64,000 bases of DNA. Origin: Piliocolobus tephrosceles (taxonomy: Eukaryota > Chordata > Mammalia > Primates > Cercopithecidae). The stretch is from the NCBI RefSeq assembly GCF_002776525.5, contig NC_045452.1, forward strand, positions 22,004,504 to 22,068,503. Direction: 5' to 3'. Within the stretch, counting starts at the first letter, position 1. Each line of letters opens with the position of its first letter. The translations under genes were made by a program, and so were the position numbers. Shown one piece after another: positions 34,948 to 47,039 of the stretch. The notes beneath the pieces were generated by a model. That model saw only the letters and a program-made list of their open reading frames with translations. It did not search any database and was not told the DNA's origin.

Positions 34948-35247
34948 TTGTTTTTGTTTTTGTTTTTTTGAAATGGAGTCTTGCTCTGTCACCCAGGCTG
35001 GAGTGCAGTGGCCGGATCTCAGCTCACTGCAAGCTCCGCCTCCCGGGTTTATGCCATTCTGCCTCAGCCTCCTGAGTAGCTGGGACTACAGGCGCCGCCA
35101 CCTCACCTGGTTAGTTTTTTGTATTTTTTTAGTAGAGACGGGGTTTCACCATGTTAGCCAGGATGATCTCGATCTCCTGACCTTGTGATCCGCCCGTCTT
35201 GGCCTCCCAAAGTGCTGGGATTACAGGCTTGAGCCACCGCGCCCGGC
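34948..35247 (-). repeat. AluY, Old World monkey type
   Basis: Antisense; tail degraded to TTTTTG repeats next to a (TG)n tract at 34930-34941; ends GCGCCCGGC. Confidence 0.95.
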
Positions 35248-35259
35248 GTGTGTATGTTT

Positions 35260-35400
35260 TTTATGTCTCCTATCTAGAATGTCAGCTCCCTGAGGGCAGG
35301 GACCATCCTTCTTTTGCATAGTCTTATATCCTCAGTGCATCACAGACTAATGCCTTGCATATCATAGTCACTCATCATATGTTTATTAGATGATTTAGTT
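35260..35400 (+). repeat. L2 fossil, 3' end
   Basis: AGCTCCCTGAGGGCAGGGAC CATCC and a degraded CATATGTTTATTAGATGA end. Confidence 0.65.
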
Positions 35401-35919
35401 CGTTGTTTTGAGGCTGTTCTTTAAGTGCATGTCCGCCGGGAGCTAGAAAGTTTTGCTCGCTCTTTAATTATGCATTTTGGTAGCATTTACTTGGAGGCCC
35501 TACTGTGTTTTGGGTGTTTGTGCCACGGACATAGGGCAGGGAGAAGAGAAAGGTTCATTCCCCTTCCCTTGTGTTCAGAGGCTTCATCTGTGGCAAACAC
35601 ACACATGCTCGGCTGGCCACACGCTGGCCGCACACACTTGGCTCGCCATTGTCTGTAGTGGTGGGTGCTCTGGTGGAGCAGGCCAGCCCGCCGAGGGCAA
35701 GGTTGACAGCTGAGGGGAGAGGTAGGCCTCCTGACTGAAGCTGAGGAGAAGAAGAGATTTTGGAAGTTTTGCGTTCAGGTGCTTGTGTTCAGTCCCAATT
35801 TGATTCCTTATTCAATTACCAGAAAATGTGTGCTGGTTAATTTAGAAAATGCATTCTCTGTAAGGAGATCCCCCCTCCCCCAACCCCTGCATCCTGCTTC
35901 TGGTCTCGTCCCTGCCACC

Positions 35920-36650
35920 TCCTCCCTTACTCCCTGTACTGCATTCTGGCTGCCATTCCTCAGATGCACCAGTCTCACTCATTGACATTTGCCATTCCCT
36001 CTCTCTGGAATATTCTCCCCCAGATACCCACATGGCCCCATCCCTCACCTCAATGAGTCTCCATTCTCATGCAACTGTATCAGAGGCCTTTTCTAAATAT
36101 TATGTGGAAGGTGTTCCTCTCCCCACCTCTCTCCTTCTCTGTCAGGTGAACTGTCCTCTCCTGAGCACTGTCGTCGCCTGAGCTGTGTATTTTATGCATG
36201 CATCTTGTTGTGTATCTTGTTCATTTGTTGCCTGTCTCCCCCACTAGGATCTAAGTCGCATGAGAGCCAAAGCTCGGTTTTGTTTCTGCCAGATCTCCAG
36301 TGCTTAGAAAAAGTGCCTGGCTTGGCCAGGCGCATTGGCTCACGCCTATAATTCCAGCACTTTGGGAGGCCGAGGCAGGTGGATCACTTGAGGTCAAGAG
36401 TTCAAGACCAGGCCAGCCAACATAGCGAGACCCCCATCTCTACTAAAAATACAAAAATTAGCCGGGCGTGGTGGCGGGCGCCTGTAATCCTAGCTACTCA
36501 GGAGGCTGAGGCATGAGAATCGCTTGAACCTGGGAGGTGGGAGTTGCAGTGAGCTGAGATCGTGCCATCGCACTGCAGCCGGGGTGACAGAAAAGAAAAG
36601 TGCCTGGCTCATATGAGACGCTCAATAAATGTTTGTTAAAAGAATGAGTC
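35920..36650 (+). repeat. L2 fossil, split by an Alu
   Basis: CTCTCTGGAATATTCTCCCC through CACTAGGATCTAAGTCGC to GACGCTCAATAAATGTTTGT. An Alu (36323-36595) is inserted near the 3' end. Confidence 0.75.
36323..36595 (+). repeat. Alu in L2
   Basis: Flanked by the perfect 14-bp duplication AAAAGTGCCTGGCT (36309-36322 and 36596-36609). Confidence 0.96.
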
Positions 36651-37213
36651 AGTTCCTGGGCATCCTAGTAGAAGAGAGCCAAGTCAGTCTGTGCCTGTTA
36701 TCACCCCTGATAAAAGCAGCCATGCCGCAGGAAGTCATTTCAGGTGCTCTGATGCTGCCAATGACCGGTGTCATCTGCCTTGAGACCTTAAGGGCCAAAC
36801 GAGGCAGGGCAATAGTTATGGGGTCTAAGAAGAAGGCGAGTTTCTCTAGAGTTGGGGTTACTGGGGATGGTGCTGTTAAAGCAAGTGGATATTGAGCTAG
36901 GACTTGGCACTAGGGTAAAGTGTGATGGACATTAAAGAGGATGGTTTTTGTCAGGCATGCAGAATGGATGAGGAAAATGTAAAAGCTAGAACTGTACTGT
37001 GAATGGCTTTGAATGCCAATTACAGATGCTCCAAACTCTTAGCCTTCCCTTTGCATGGTCTCGGACCACTGGAGGATTGAGTTCTGGGATGCAGCCTGTT
37101 CTTAGGAATGTCAGCATCATTGCTTTTTGGTGTTCTGAACTTGTATGCAGGACGGTTTTGCTATACCTCAGCTTAAGTGAATATTGGGTGTTTTCTTTTT
37201 TTCTTTTTCTTTC

Positions 37214-37511
37214 TTTTTTTTTTTTTTTTGAGACTGAGTCTTGCTTTGTCGCCCAGGCTGGAGTGCAGTGGTGCGATCTTGGCTCACTGCAACCTCTGCC
37301 TCCCAGGTTCAAGCGACTCTCCTACCTCAGCCTCCTGAGTAGCTGGGATTACAGGTACCTGCCACGATGTCCAGCTAATTTTTTCGTATTTTTAGTAGAG
37401 ATGGGGTTTCACCATGTTGGCTAGGCTGGTCTCAAATTCCTGACCTCATGATCTGCCCGCCTCAGCCTCTGAAAGTGCTGGGATTACAGGCATGAGCCAC
37501 TGTGCCTGGCC
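37214..37511 (-). repeat. Alu
   Basis: Antisense; GAATATTGGG on both sides as the target duplication. Confidence 0.95.
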
Positions 37512-37929
37512 GAATATTGGGCATTTTCTGTTCAGCTACAAGTCACTTCTACTTTTCTCTACTATTATTGTAAAAAATTAAGAAGAAAACACTGTTATAT
37601 TCTCTCTTAACCTGAGAGGTTTTCAAGAGTAGTTTGGCTTTTTACCATGCAGAATTTATTCTAGATTATGGTGTTTGCACTTGCTTTATCTTTTGCCTGC
37701 CTGCACAGTACCTCCCACACGTTCGTCCCCTGCAGTGGCAATATTAAAACCCTCAACTCCCCTAGACAATGCTTCCTTACCTTTTCAGGTCAAGACACAC
37801 AGAGAAAAGATTTGTACAGCACACTGGGGTAAATAGATGAGGTTGGATTGGGCTAGCAGCTGCTCCAGGCTGGGCTGTAAGGAGTTTGAGGGGCTTTGTG
37901 TTCCATATGTACTTGGAAGCTGGGTGCAC

Positions 37930-38040
37930 CTATAAACTGTTCTTGGCACAAAGTTAGGGAATTGGAGGTGCCCGTAGTATTGCCTGGGAAGCTGTAGTAG
38001 AGACTCAGTAAATACTTAACTGAATTTATTGAATGAATTA
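37930..38040 (+). repeat. L2 fossil, 3' end
   Basis: GAGACTCAGTAAATACTTAA CTGAATTTATTGAATGA. Confidence 0.5.
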
Positions 38041-38196
38041 CATAATTTGAAAGTGATGAGCTTTATATCTGGCTGTATATTTAGAGATGAGAGAAAATAT
38101 GAACGATTTCTCTTGCCCTTCATACTTAGAAGCAATTGATGATCAAGTAGGACCCACCTAGTCACTTGGCATTTGCATTCGTTGCTGTATGGGAGG

Positions 38197-38303
38197 CGTT
38201 TTTTTGTTGTTTGTTTGGAGACAGGGTCTCACTCTGTTGCCCACACTGGAGTGCAGTGGCACGATTATGACTCACTGCAGCCTCAGCTTTCTGGGCTCAG
38301 GTG
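38197..38303 (-). repeat. 5'-truncated Alu, about 100 bp
   Basis: Antisense; only the 3' hundred bases. ATGGGAGG on both sides (38189-38196 and 38304-38311) looks like its target duplication. Confidence 0.8.
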
Positions 38304-38394
38304 ATGGGAGGTTTCATTTTTGAGGCGTAAATCAGGTAATAATGTTTACAAGTATAGGTTTAAACAAGAATTTAGAGCAATTTCTCAACCCTAG

Positions 38395-38480
38395 CTGCAT
38401 GTTAGAACCACTTGGAGGGACTTCTCAAAATCCCTGGAGATTTCTATGTAATTGACCTGGGGTACTGCCTGAGCAATAAT
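38395..38480 (+). repeat. hAT-Charlie-type MER fragment
   Basis: TGCATGTTAGAACCACTTGG AGG and TTGACCTGGGGTACTGCCTG. Confidence 0.5.
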
Positions 38481-38641
38481 TTTATGTTGGTTGTTTGTAT
38501 TTTCTTTTGTTTTTGGAAACAATCTGGAACTTACAGAGTTTGAATCTGTATGATTTTAAAAAGCCTTTTTCCCCCTGAGTCATTTGAGAATTAACTGCAG
38601 ATCCAGTGCCCTGTCACCTGGGCAATACAATATAGTATATT

Positions 38642-38944
38642 CCTTTTTTTTTTTTTTTTTTTTGAGATGGAGTCCTGCTCTGTCACCCGGGCTGGAGTGC
38701 AGTGGCCAGATCTCAGCTCACTGCAAGCTCCGCCTCCCGGGTTCACGCCATTCTCCTGCCTCAGCCTCCCAAGTAGCTGGGACTATAGGCGCCTGCCACC
38801 TCGCCCGGCTAGTTTTTTGTATTTTTTAGTAGAGACGGGGTTTCACTATGTTAGCCAGGATGGTCTCGATCTCCTGACCTCGTGATCCGCCCGTCTCGGC
38901 CTCCCAAAGTGCTGGGATTACAGGCTTGAGCCACCGCGCCCGGC
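38642..38944 (-). repeat. AluY, Old World monkey type
   Basis: Antisense, flanked by the perfect 13-bp duplication AATATAGTATATT (38629-38641 and 38945-38957). Confidence 0.97.
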
Positions 38945-39039
38945 AATATAGTATATTTCTAACAAAAAGAACGTTCTGGTGTAGAACCACAATGTAGCCA
39001 TCATAGGAAAAAAATTAATACACTGATACGTTACCACCA

Positions 39040-39760
39040 CTTACTCTTGATCTCCATTCAGGGTGTGACATTTGCCACACATTACATTTGGTTGTTACAT
39101 CTTTTCAGTCTCCTTTCATTTGGAACAGTTCCTCCGTCTTTCCTTGACTGTCATAACCTTAAAACTTTTGAAGATTGCAGGCCAGTATATTTTGTAGAAT
39201 GCCTCTGAATGTGGAGTTGTCTGACAGTTCCTTTGATGGTATTCGGGTTAAAAACACTTTTAAAAGGAGTATCACAGAATCAATGCTGTGTTGTTCTTAC
39301 AGCATCCTGTCGTGTAACTCCCAGTTTGAATTTGTCTCGTAGCTGATGATGTTCATATGGATTACTTGATTAAGGTGGTATCTTGACAGGCTTCTCCTTG
39401 ACTTAATTACTCTTCTCAACCCTTTATCACAAGTATTTTATGGGGAGGTGCTTTGAAACTATGTGACTATTCCATTCCTCATTTCAATGTATTCGTTTGC
39501 TTATTTCTCTCTGTATGAACTTGTGTTTTCCTATTTTATACAATGGCTTATAGTCTCTTACTATAATTACTTATTTTGATGCTGATGTTGTTCCCGATTT
39601 AGCTTGTAGGAGCACTTCAAACTGTCTTCTGTGGTCATTTGATGGATCCCATCATTCTTTGAGCACTCTTTTGCTTCTTGGCAAACGTACATTCCAGGTT
39701 CATCTTGTACTTTCCTTATCCTATCCCAGAATTAGCTATTTTTCCCAGAGAACTCTGGTT
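39040..39760 (-). repeat. Fossil L1, antisense
   Basis: CTTTTGAAGATTGCAGGCCA GTATATTTTGTAGAATGCC, then TTGATTAAGGTGGTATCTTG and TTATGGGGAGGTGCTTTGAA, all complement-strand L1M phrases. Confidence 0.7.
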
Positions 39761-39870
39761 TATTTAGTGAAGAATGGAAGCTGCAAAAGTGGGTGCTAAG
39801 TGTGTTCATTGTTATTTGGATGTTGCTTGTTCTCTAGCCCTCAGAGTGACAGAGCTAAGGGAATAAGCAC

Positions 39871-39872
39871 GT

Positions 39873-39915
<43 letters not shown>
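39871..39915. repeat. (TG)n microsatellite
   Basis: About 22 TG units with one TTT interruption; probably polymorphic. Confidence 0.95.
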
Positions 39916-39917
<2 letters not shown>

Positions 39918-40113
39918 GGAATCTATATTCACATATCTCACATGTACACAAAGTTACAGCTAATATTTATTATGTCTATATATATTGGAAACCATGAGTT
40001 CATGTCAGTAACTAATTTAGATCCAAGCCCACAGAGTTCATTTGAGTTTTCTCCCTTTTCTTCCGTTTGTGTAACTTATTTTCTCAACAGTGAGAAACAT
40101 GGCTGTCATTATT

Positions 40114-40409
40114 CTTTTTTTTTCCTTGAGACGGAATTTCTCTTTTGTTGCCCAGGCTGCAGTGTAGTGGCACGACTTCGGCTCACTGCAACCTCCACCT
40201 CCTGGGTTCAAGCGATTCTCCTGCCTCAGCCTCCTGAGTAGCTGGGATTACAGGCATGCACCACCACACCCAGCTAATTTTGTATTTTTAGTAGAGATGG
40301 GGTTTCTGCATGTTGGTCAGACTGGTCTTGAACTCCTGACCTCAGGTGATCCACCTGCCTTGGCCTCCCAAAGTGCTGAGATTACAAGTGTGAGCCACCA
40401 TGCCTGGCC
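40114..40409 (-). repeat. Alu
   Basis: Antisense; ATTATTCTT on both sides. Confidence 0.94.
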
Positions 40410-40540
40410 CTATTATTCTTACTATACTTAAACAGTGCATCAGTCTCCTGTATGTAACCCATCTCCATCACCGCCCCCATAGATGCCTTCTCTGCATAGA
40501 CACCCATTGCTCTCTGCTTGGGCTCTGACTCGGAATAGGG

Positions 40541-40839
40541 TTTTTGTTTGTTTGTTTTTGAGATGGAGTCTCGCTCTGTTGCCCAGGCTGGAGTGCAGTG
40601 ATGTAATCTTGGCTCACTGCAACCTCTGCCTCCGGGTTCAAGCAATTCTCCTGCCTCAGCCTCCTGAGTAGCTGGGACTACAGGTGTGTGCCACCACGCC
40701 CAGCTAATTTTTTGTATTTTTAGTAGAGACGGGATTTCACCATGTTAGCCAGGATGGTCTGGATCTCCTGACGTCGTGATCCACCTGTCTCAGCCTCCCA
40801 TAGTGCTGGGAATACACACGTGAGCCACTGCGCCCAGCC
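40541..40839 (-). repeat. Alu
   Basis: Antisense with a GTTT-repeat tail, to TGCGCCCAGCC. Confidence 0.95.
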
Positions 40840-41248
40840 AGGATTTTTTTTAAAGCTCACCAAATGGTGCTAATGTGCAACCTAGATAGAGAACAGGACG
40901 GAATTAGAAAAAAGGTGAGACCCACACTATTTGATTTATTTTTAAGTAAATGGCAGGTTTTTAAGCCAGGTTTGGCAAAGTAGATTCTTCCTAAGGAAGT
41001 GAAATTTAAAGAGAAGACTAAATCCTACCAAGATGCGTGGTTAAAACAAAACAAAAAACAGGGTGAAAGTATAGCCAGTCACCTGGAAAGCTTTGAAATA
41101 TATCTGTTTTAGAAATGAATTCACTTCTGTTGTGCATGAATTTCAGTCTATTTCCCTGAATTGCCTGTTTATAGGGACAATATTTGAAAAGGTTAGTTTG
41201 TTTTTGAAGAACATGTTTGATTAAAACTTACCCCCTTTTTTTACGTTT

Positions 41249-41562
41249 GTTTTATTTATTTATTTATTATTATTGATTCATTTATTTATTTTGCTCTTGT
41301 TGCCCAGGCTGGAGTACAATGATATGATCTTGGTTCACTGCAACCTCTGCCTCCCAGGTTCAAGCGATTCTCCTTTCTCAGCCTCCCGAGTAGCTGGGAT
41401 TACAGGTGCCCACCACCACACCCAGCTAATTTTTGCGTTTTTAGTAGAGATGGGATTTCACCGTGTCCCCCAGGCCGGTCTGGAACTCCTGACCTCAGGT
41501 GATCCACCCACCTTGGCCTCCCAAAGTGCTGGGATTACAGGCGTGAGTCACTGCACCCAGCC
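41249..41562 (-). repeat. Alu with (TTTA)n tail
   Basis: Antisense; TTTA/TTAT repeat 41249-41290, then TTGCTCTTGTTGCCCAGGCT to TGCACCCAGCC. Confidence 0.93.
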
Positions 41563-41636
41563 AACATTGCATTTTTTAAAATAAACTTTTAATTTTAGAA
41601 TAATTTTAGATTTAGAAAAAAATGACAACGTAATAC

Positions 41637-42120
41637 TTTTTTTTTTTTTTTTTTTTTTTGTAAACACCAAATCTTTAAACAGGAAATATTCAGGCTGTGG
41701 TTGCTCCTTTTCTATAGTTGGTTTCACTGTAAAATGTAGAAGCCAAGTTATAGCAACTTGGGCGTGAGGAACCCCATCCACTCCTTCCACTTACAGCCAG
41801 AGGAAGCAAAAGGCTCTTAGGGCCAAATATAACAGGACCCATGGCCAGCCTGCCTGAGATGGTCAACGTCCATCTTACCAGTGTTTGTAAATCCATTTTC
41901 TTAAAGGAGGGCACTGCTGCTGCAGGTGGATTTTCTCCACGCGTTTCACACCTAGACAGAGGCACACAATCTGACTCCAAAGAAATCCAGCATGAGACCT
42001 AAGGAAATTTCAGTAAAATCTCCTCCTTGGTTGGGTGGATTTTGCATGTTAGGCTTTTATATCTTTATACCCAGAGGTGCAGAAGGAGAAAGGCTAATAT
42101 TTGAATGCAGACAAAGTCAG
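41637..42120 (-). other. Possible retrocopy of unknown source (poly-A end on the - strand)
   Basis: A pure run of 23 T at 41637-41659 (poly-A on the - strand) is followed by about 460 bp that are neither Alu nor L1 to my eye. The - strand has a 96-codon frame (41690-41980). No AATAAA just before the A run, and no convincing target duplication (only TGACAAC is shared). It could be a processed pseudogene or a chance homopolymer. Confidence 0.3.
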
Positions 42121-42753
42121 TGACAACATGTAGGTAAAATAATTTTTAAGCTTTTTTTTCTATAAATAAAACATTATTATGTATTCACGAGAGCCCACCT
42201 CAGTTTTCGTCCATGGTTCCTTTTGTGTAGTTTCAGTATGTTAAACTAGATCTCCGCTGCCCAAAGTTGAGTCCTTCAGGAACCATCTTTATGATTTTGC
42301 CGTGTTTGCAAACCTGTGACTCCCTTAACCTTTAATTTGACTCACTTGTAATTCGGCTTTATTCTAGGTGATCTCTGTGAAACCATGGATTTGTTATCTG
42401 TTGGGTGTTCTGAGGACCTGGGAACTAGATCTTAAAGTCTCCTTACAGCAATGGAATTCCATAAGCATAGAGTCTGGGGTTTCCCACTGTGAGCTTTGAA
42501 GTTACTGCGGTTGGTTGAATGTATGTTTTTTCCCATTTGATACATAGAGTGAAAGTTGACAGCATTCCAATAAATGTTACTTTTCAAATGTGTGCTGTAA
42601 ATTACAGTCTCTTAATAATTCTTCAGATTCAGCACATTTCTCCAACTAGAATGCTTATGATTATATATCATTTTTATTCTAATTCAGTGGAGCAAAACCT
42701 GATTGTCTTAATGCATGTGTACAGGAAGATGTAGTAGTGAATTCACCCAATAG

Positions 42754-42762
42754 GGAATACAT

Positions 42763-42828
<66 letters not shown>

Positions 42829-43112
42829 TTGAGGCAGAGTCTGGCCCTTTTGACTGGGCTGGAGTGCAGTCGCACTATCTCAGCTCACTGCAACCTCTAC
42901 CTCCCGGGTTCCAGTGATTCTCCTGCCTCAGCCTCCCCAGTAGCTGGAACTACAGGTGCCTGCCACCACGTCCGGCTAGTTTTTGTATTTTTAGTAGAGA
43001 TGGGATTTCACTATGTTGACCAGGCTGGTCTCAGACTCCTGACCTCAAGTGATCTGCCCACCTTGGCCTCCCAGAGTGCTGGGATTACAGGCGTTAACCA
43101 CCACGCCTGGCC
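42754..43112 (-). repeat. Alu with long (TTTA)n tail
   Basis: (TTTA)n 42761-42830, then GAGGCAGAGTCTGGCCCTTT to CACGCCTGGCC. GGAATACATT at 42754-42763 and 43114-43123 is the target duplication. Confidence 0.95.
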
Positions 43113-43701
43113 TGGAATACATTGATTTATAGGCCACTCAGTACCTGCCTTAGAAAACACAAGTAGAACATATATAAAACATATAGTATTAATAATAAAT
43201 ATAGAAAAAAATTTGGAATACAGAGCATAGAGCTTTATGTTCACCACTCTGAAGATGTCATGGAAAAACATCTAATTTATGATAAATACATATGTGCCAT
43301 AATTGAGTTAATATATTCTGCATTATCTGTGAGGAATACTGCCCAGAAGCCATCTGGATATTGTCATATTCAAATCAGGTCCTTTGCTGAGTGGAACTGT
43401 ATTAATCGTGTGTGTGTTTGTGTGTGTATTCTTTTAGGTAAGATATTATAAAAGCTCACCTTAATAGGCTTCTTTGAAACCAAACTTAATGTCATGTTTT
43501 GCAAAAGGGATGACAAACCAAGATGTGGGAATAATTAAATGTGAGTTTTATGCATCCTTTTGATTTAAATGAAATACTGTGTTCTACTCAGTCACAGAGG
43601 TGAAATGTCGTCTTGCACACCATTTACAAGCATTTAATTTGCTACAGAAATGGGTTGTGAATATAGATGTATAACCTTCTGCTATGATGTTACTTTAACA
43701 G

Positions 43702-43789
43702 AGAGAAGGAGCAAGAAAGGGAAGAACAGTTAATGGAAGACAAGAAAAGGAAGAAAGAGGATAAAAAGAAAAAAGAAGCCACTCAGAAG
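43702..43789 (+). CDS. TNRC6B: TNRC6B coding exon (Lys/Glu-rich N-terminal segment)
   Basis: Internal coding exon of 88 nt. It starts after TTTAACAG and ends before GTGAGT. The first base completes a codon begun upstream, and 29 whole codons follow. They encode a highly charged stretch (10 Lys, 8 Glu) containing EQLMEDKKRKKEDKKKKE, which I recognise as the start of the long TNRC6B isoform. TNRC6B is a cytoplasmic GW182 protein that bridges Argonaute-microRNA complexes to the CCR4-NOT and PAN2-PAN3 deadenylases. The segment is probably a helical or disordered charged lead-in with no catalytic role. The acceptor has a poor pyrimidine tract (TGCTATGATGTTACTTTAACAG), so this exon may be weakly defined. 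The upstream exon with the start codon was not found and is probably left of the window. The paralogue TNRC6A has a similar but different segment; the following exons settle the assignment to TNRC6B. Confidence 0.95.
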
Positions 43790-43879
43790 GTGAGTTTAAT
43801 CAGTTAAGTCTGTTTTTATATCCACTAGGCATCCGGCATCCAGAAGAAGAAACTGTCTTGGCTTGAATCCCCGATACCG

Positions 43880-44175
43880 TTTTTTCTTTTTCTCTGAGAT
43901 AGAGTCTCGCTCTGTCGCTCAGGCTGGAGTGCAGTGGCACCATCTTGGCTCACTGCAACCTCTGCCTCCTGGGTTTAAGCGATTCTCCTGTCTCAGCCTT
44001 CTGAGTAGCTGGGATTACAGGCGCCTGCCACCACGTCCAGCTAATTTTTGTATTTTTAGTAGAGACAGGGTTTCACCATGTTGGCCAGGCTGATTTCGAA
44101 CTCCTGTCCTCATAATCCACCTGCCTCGGACCCCCAAAGTGGTGGGATTACAGGTGTGAGCCACTGCACCTGGCC
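43880..44175 (-). repeat. Alu, 91 bp after a TNRC6B exon
   Basis: Antisense, TTTTTTCTTTTTCTCTGAGA to GCACCTGGCC. The flanks TGAATCCCCGATACC and TGAATACCTGATATC are a diverged target duplication. Confidence 0.95.
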
Positions 44176-44233
44176 TGAATACCTGATATCTCAGTAACGG
44201 TACTTGAGACATTAGTTTACTTAAAAGTTTTCA

Positions 44234-44530
44234 GGCCGGGCGCGGTGGCTCAAGCCTGTAATCCCAGCACTTTGGGAGGCCGAGACGGGCGGATCACGAG
44301 GTCAGGAGATCGAGACCATCCTGGCTAACATAGTGAAACCCCGTCTCTATTAAAAATACAAAAAACTAGCCGGGTGTGGTGGTGGCGCCTGTAGTCCCAG
44401 CTACTCGGGAGGCTGAGGCAGGAGAATGGGGGGAACCCGGGAGGCGGAGCTTGCAGTGAGCTGAGATCCGGCCACTGCACTCCAGCCTGGGCGACAGCGC
44501 GAGACTCCGTCTCAAAAAAAAAAAAAAAAA
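44234..44530 (+). repeat. AluY, Old World monkey type
   Basis: GGCCGGGCGCGGTGGCTCAA start and CCGGCCACTGC near the end; inverted relative to the Alu just upstream. Confidence 0.97.
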
Positions 44531-45770
44531 TTTCATATTTGGAAGTGGGAGAAAGTTCAAGGTCTGCATTTGTTACCATAAAGTAGGTGTGAAATAATGC
44601 TATGGCTGATTTTTTGAAAACAACAGTAAACAATATTAGAAAGGCAAGAGAGCTTTCAAACTCTCAATTCTTGTTGTATTTCCTTATTTGTACATTAATT
44701 TAATCTACATTTTCTTAAGCCTATAGAATAACTTTTAAAAACTGGCTGGAGGTTGCCCCGGTGTTCTTTTGGTCCCCCCATGGTGCCGTGTCTAGATGAG
44801 TCTACCTTTGGAGAGTTGCAAGTAGAAATCCCTCTCGGAAAGAATCTAGTGAGCCCACGTAGTGCTTTGGAGGATATGGCATTGTGTGGCTTTGAGGAAT
44901 TGGTTAGAGAAAACAAGAGATGCTAAAAGAAAAAAGACAAAGGGCTGACAGCTGTCACCTCTCAGGTCTCAGGTGAGCGGTTTGTCCAGCAGAGTTGTCT
45001 AAGGCAGCGTGGTTAGAATGCCTGCCCTCCCTGTTTGCTTCACAGCATGCCTCTCTACCCTGTCCGTTGTCTGATCTTACCTGTTTCCCCACCTTACCAT
45101 TCTTTTTGCATCTCTTAACTTGGGCTGTGGCTCAGCAGGGGTTACTTTGGTGCCTTTTTTGGAGGCAAGGTGATTTTCTGTCAGGTATTGTTACGCTATG
45201 TAAAGCATTTGCGAAGCAGGACCTACTGTGGGACAGGTTCAGGGGTCCCTGTGATGGTGCTAGTTATCGAAGCTAAGTTTAGGGAGAAAGAAACTGTGAC
45301 AAGGTTCAGAGGAAACTCTAGGTTTAGAACAGAGTCAAGCCAATCAAACACAAGCCAGTATAACACTGCACGTTTTTCCAGCATTATTGGATATGGCATT
45401 TCTCATAACTCAATTTTTTGAATTATTGAAATAATAATGTGTGAGTATCAGCATAAGAAAAATTCTGAAAATAGTTTCTGAACTGGATTGCATGTGTCCC
45501 TGCCATGTTAAATATATGAAATGTAATTTTATCTTTTCTTCATGACTTAATTAAGAGGAACATTCATTATTATTTGGTGCTATAATAGACCGCTGTGCTC
45601 TTGAAGATTTTGTCTGCTTTTAATTGTGTTTGTTTCTATTAATAGTGGTATATTCTCCATCACATCTTCATGCTGTCAGGGTACCTACTTCTAATGTGTT
45701 GCTTCTCACCTGAGTTTGTTAGAATTGCCTAAAATTCTGGAGTGAAAAGTCTGAATAAAGAAGCCAGATT

Positions 45771-46072
45771 GCCTGGTGTGGTGGTTCATGCCTGTAATCC
45801 CAACACTTTGGGAGGCCAAGGCAGGCGGATCACTTGAGTCCAGGAGTTCGAGACCAGCCTTGCCAACATGAAAACCCCGTCTCTACCAAAAAAAAAAAGA
45901 AAAAAGTTAGCCGAGTATGGTGGTGCACACCTGTGGTCCCAGCTACTTTGGAAGCTGAGGTAGAAGGATCACTTGAGCCCAGGAGGCGGAGGTTGCGATG
46001 CGTAGAGATTGCACCACTGCACCCCAGCCTGGGTGACAGAGTGAAATCTCGTGTCCAAAATAATAATAATAA
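45771..46072 (+). repeat. Alu (older)
   Basis: GCCTGGTGTGGTGGTTCATG start, (AAT)n tail; GAAG(C/T)CAGAT on both sides. Confidence 0.93.
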
Positions 46073-47039
46073 TAGTAATAGAAGTCAGATAACAGCCCAG
46101 AGACGTTTTTGTACTTCCCTTTGGGTCCATGGCCACATGCCCTGTCACTGAGGTTGCAGTATGCAGCTCCACCAGCCGTGCGGTGTTTGTAGCATTGCCC
46201 CTGTGGTTTCTGGGCTCTTTTCCCTGTGCCTCGCACACATTGTGCCCTCCACCTCCAACTGGAGTGATGTGAGATTAAATCTCAGTGAACATTTTCTTTC
46301 CTTAGGACACTCACACGTTTCGTCTACTAAGTTGTTACAAAAATCGGATTTTGCAGTCTCTGGAAATGAGTGGTTAATAGACTGGGTACCAAGGAACTTG
46401 AGCAAAGGCTGTTAACAAGAGGATGCCAAACAGAGTGATTTAGAGAGTATATATTCCTTCTTCATTTTTAACATACATAACAGTGTTTTCTTAAACTACA
46501 AATATCAATATCTAAAATGATTAATAAAATATGCCTCTGTAAACTTTCATTGGATTCCACAAAGAAAAATGCTTTAAAATAAAGATGGTGTGAATGTAGT
46601 TGAGAGTGAATGAGATTATTTATGCAGAGAATGTAGTTTATGTAGCTGGGTAATCGCTCCTGTGTGCTTTCATCTGCATTAAGAGCTGATTAAGAAGTGA
46701 TGGCAAAGGGGAAAATCACCGTGAATAAAATTTCTAAGTGATTGATTTTATGAACAGTAAAAATTCTATCGTTTTTGCTCAAAAATGTTCCAGATCAGCT
46801 TGACACAGAATCTAGGCTGACGCAGGCTGATGCGTGGCCTTTGATCTTGTTTTATTATACTGAACCATTGCATAATTTCAGAATTAAATTCTGATTTAGC
46901 AGTTTTAAGGAGAACACAAAGCTTACCATGTGATTATCTTCGTGGCTTCCAACCTTATTGTAGAGACAACGCCTCAGCTAGGAGCCATAAAATGTGCTAT
47001 GATGCAAAGAATCGTGGAGAACGTGCCAGAGGTCTATCA

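Larger units (their letters stand above)
1..43701 (+). other. TNRC6B: TNRC6B upstream intron (no exon recognised)
   Basis: The 88-nt exon begins in mid-codon, so a coding exon must precede it; I found no ATGAG-donor exon here, so this span is inferred to be intron. Apart from the repeats listed separately, these stretches show no gene, RNA or recognised repeat to me: 2450-3180, 4611-4987, 7200-7640, 9030-10200, 11680-12044, 12361-12800, 13430-13730, 15366-16860, 17152-17640, 17970-18287, 23885-25020, 25770-26430, 28700-29738, 30735-31095, 31663-33030, 33560-33934, 34244-34945, 35400-35920, 36650-37210, 37512-37930 and 41660-42750. The open frames in these stretches are short and show no family motif. 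Confidence 0.8.
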
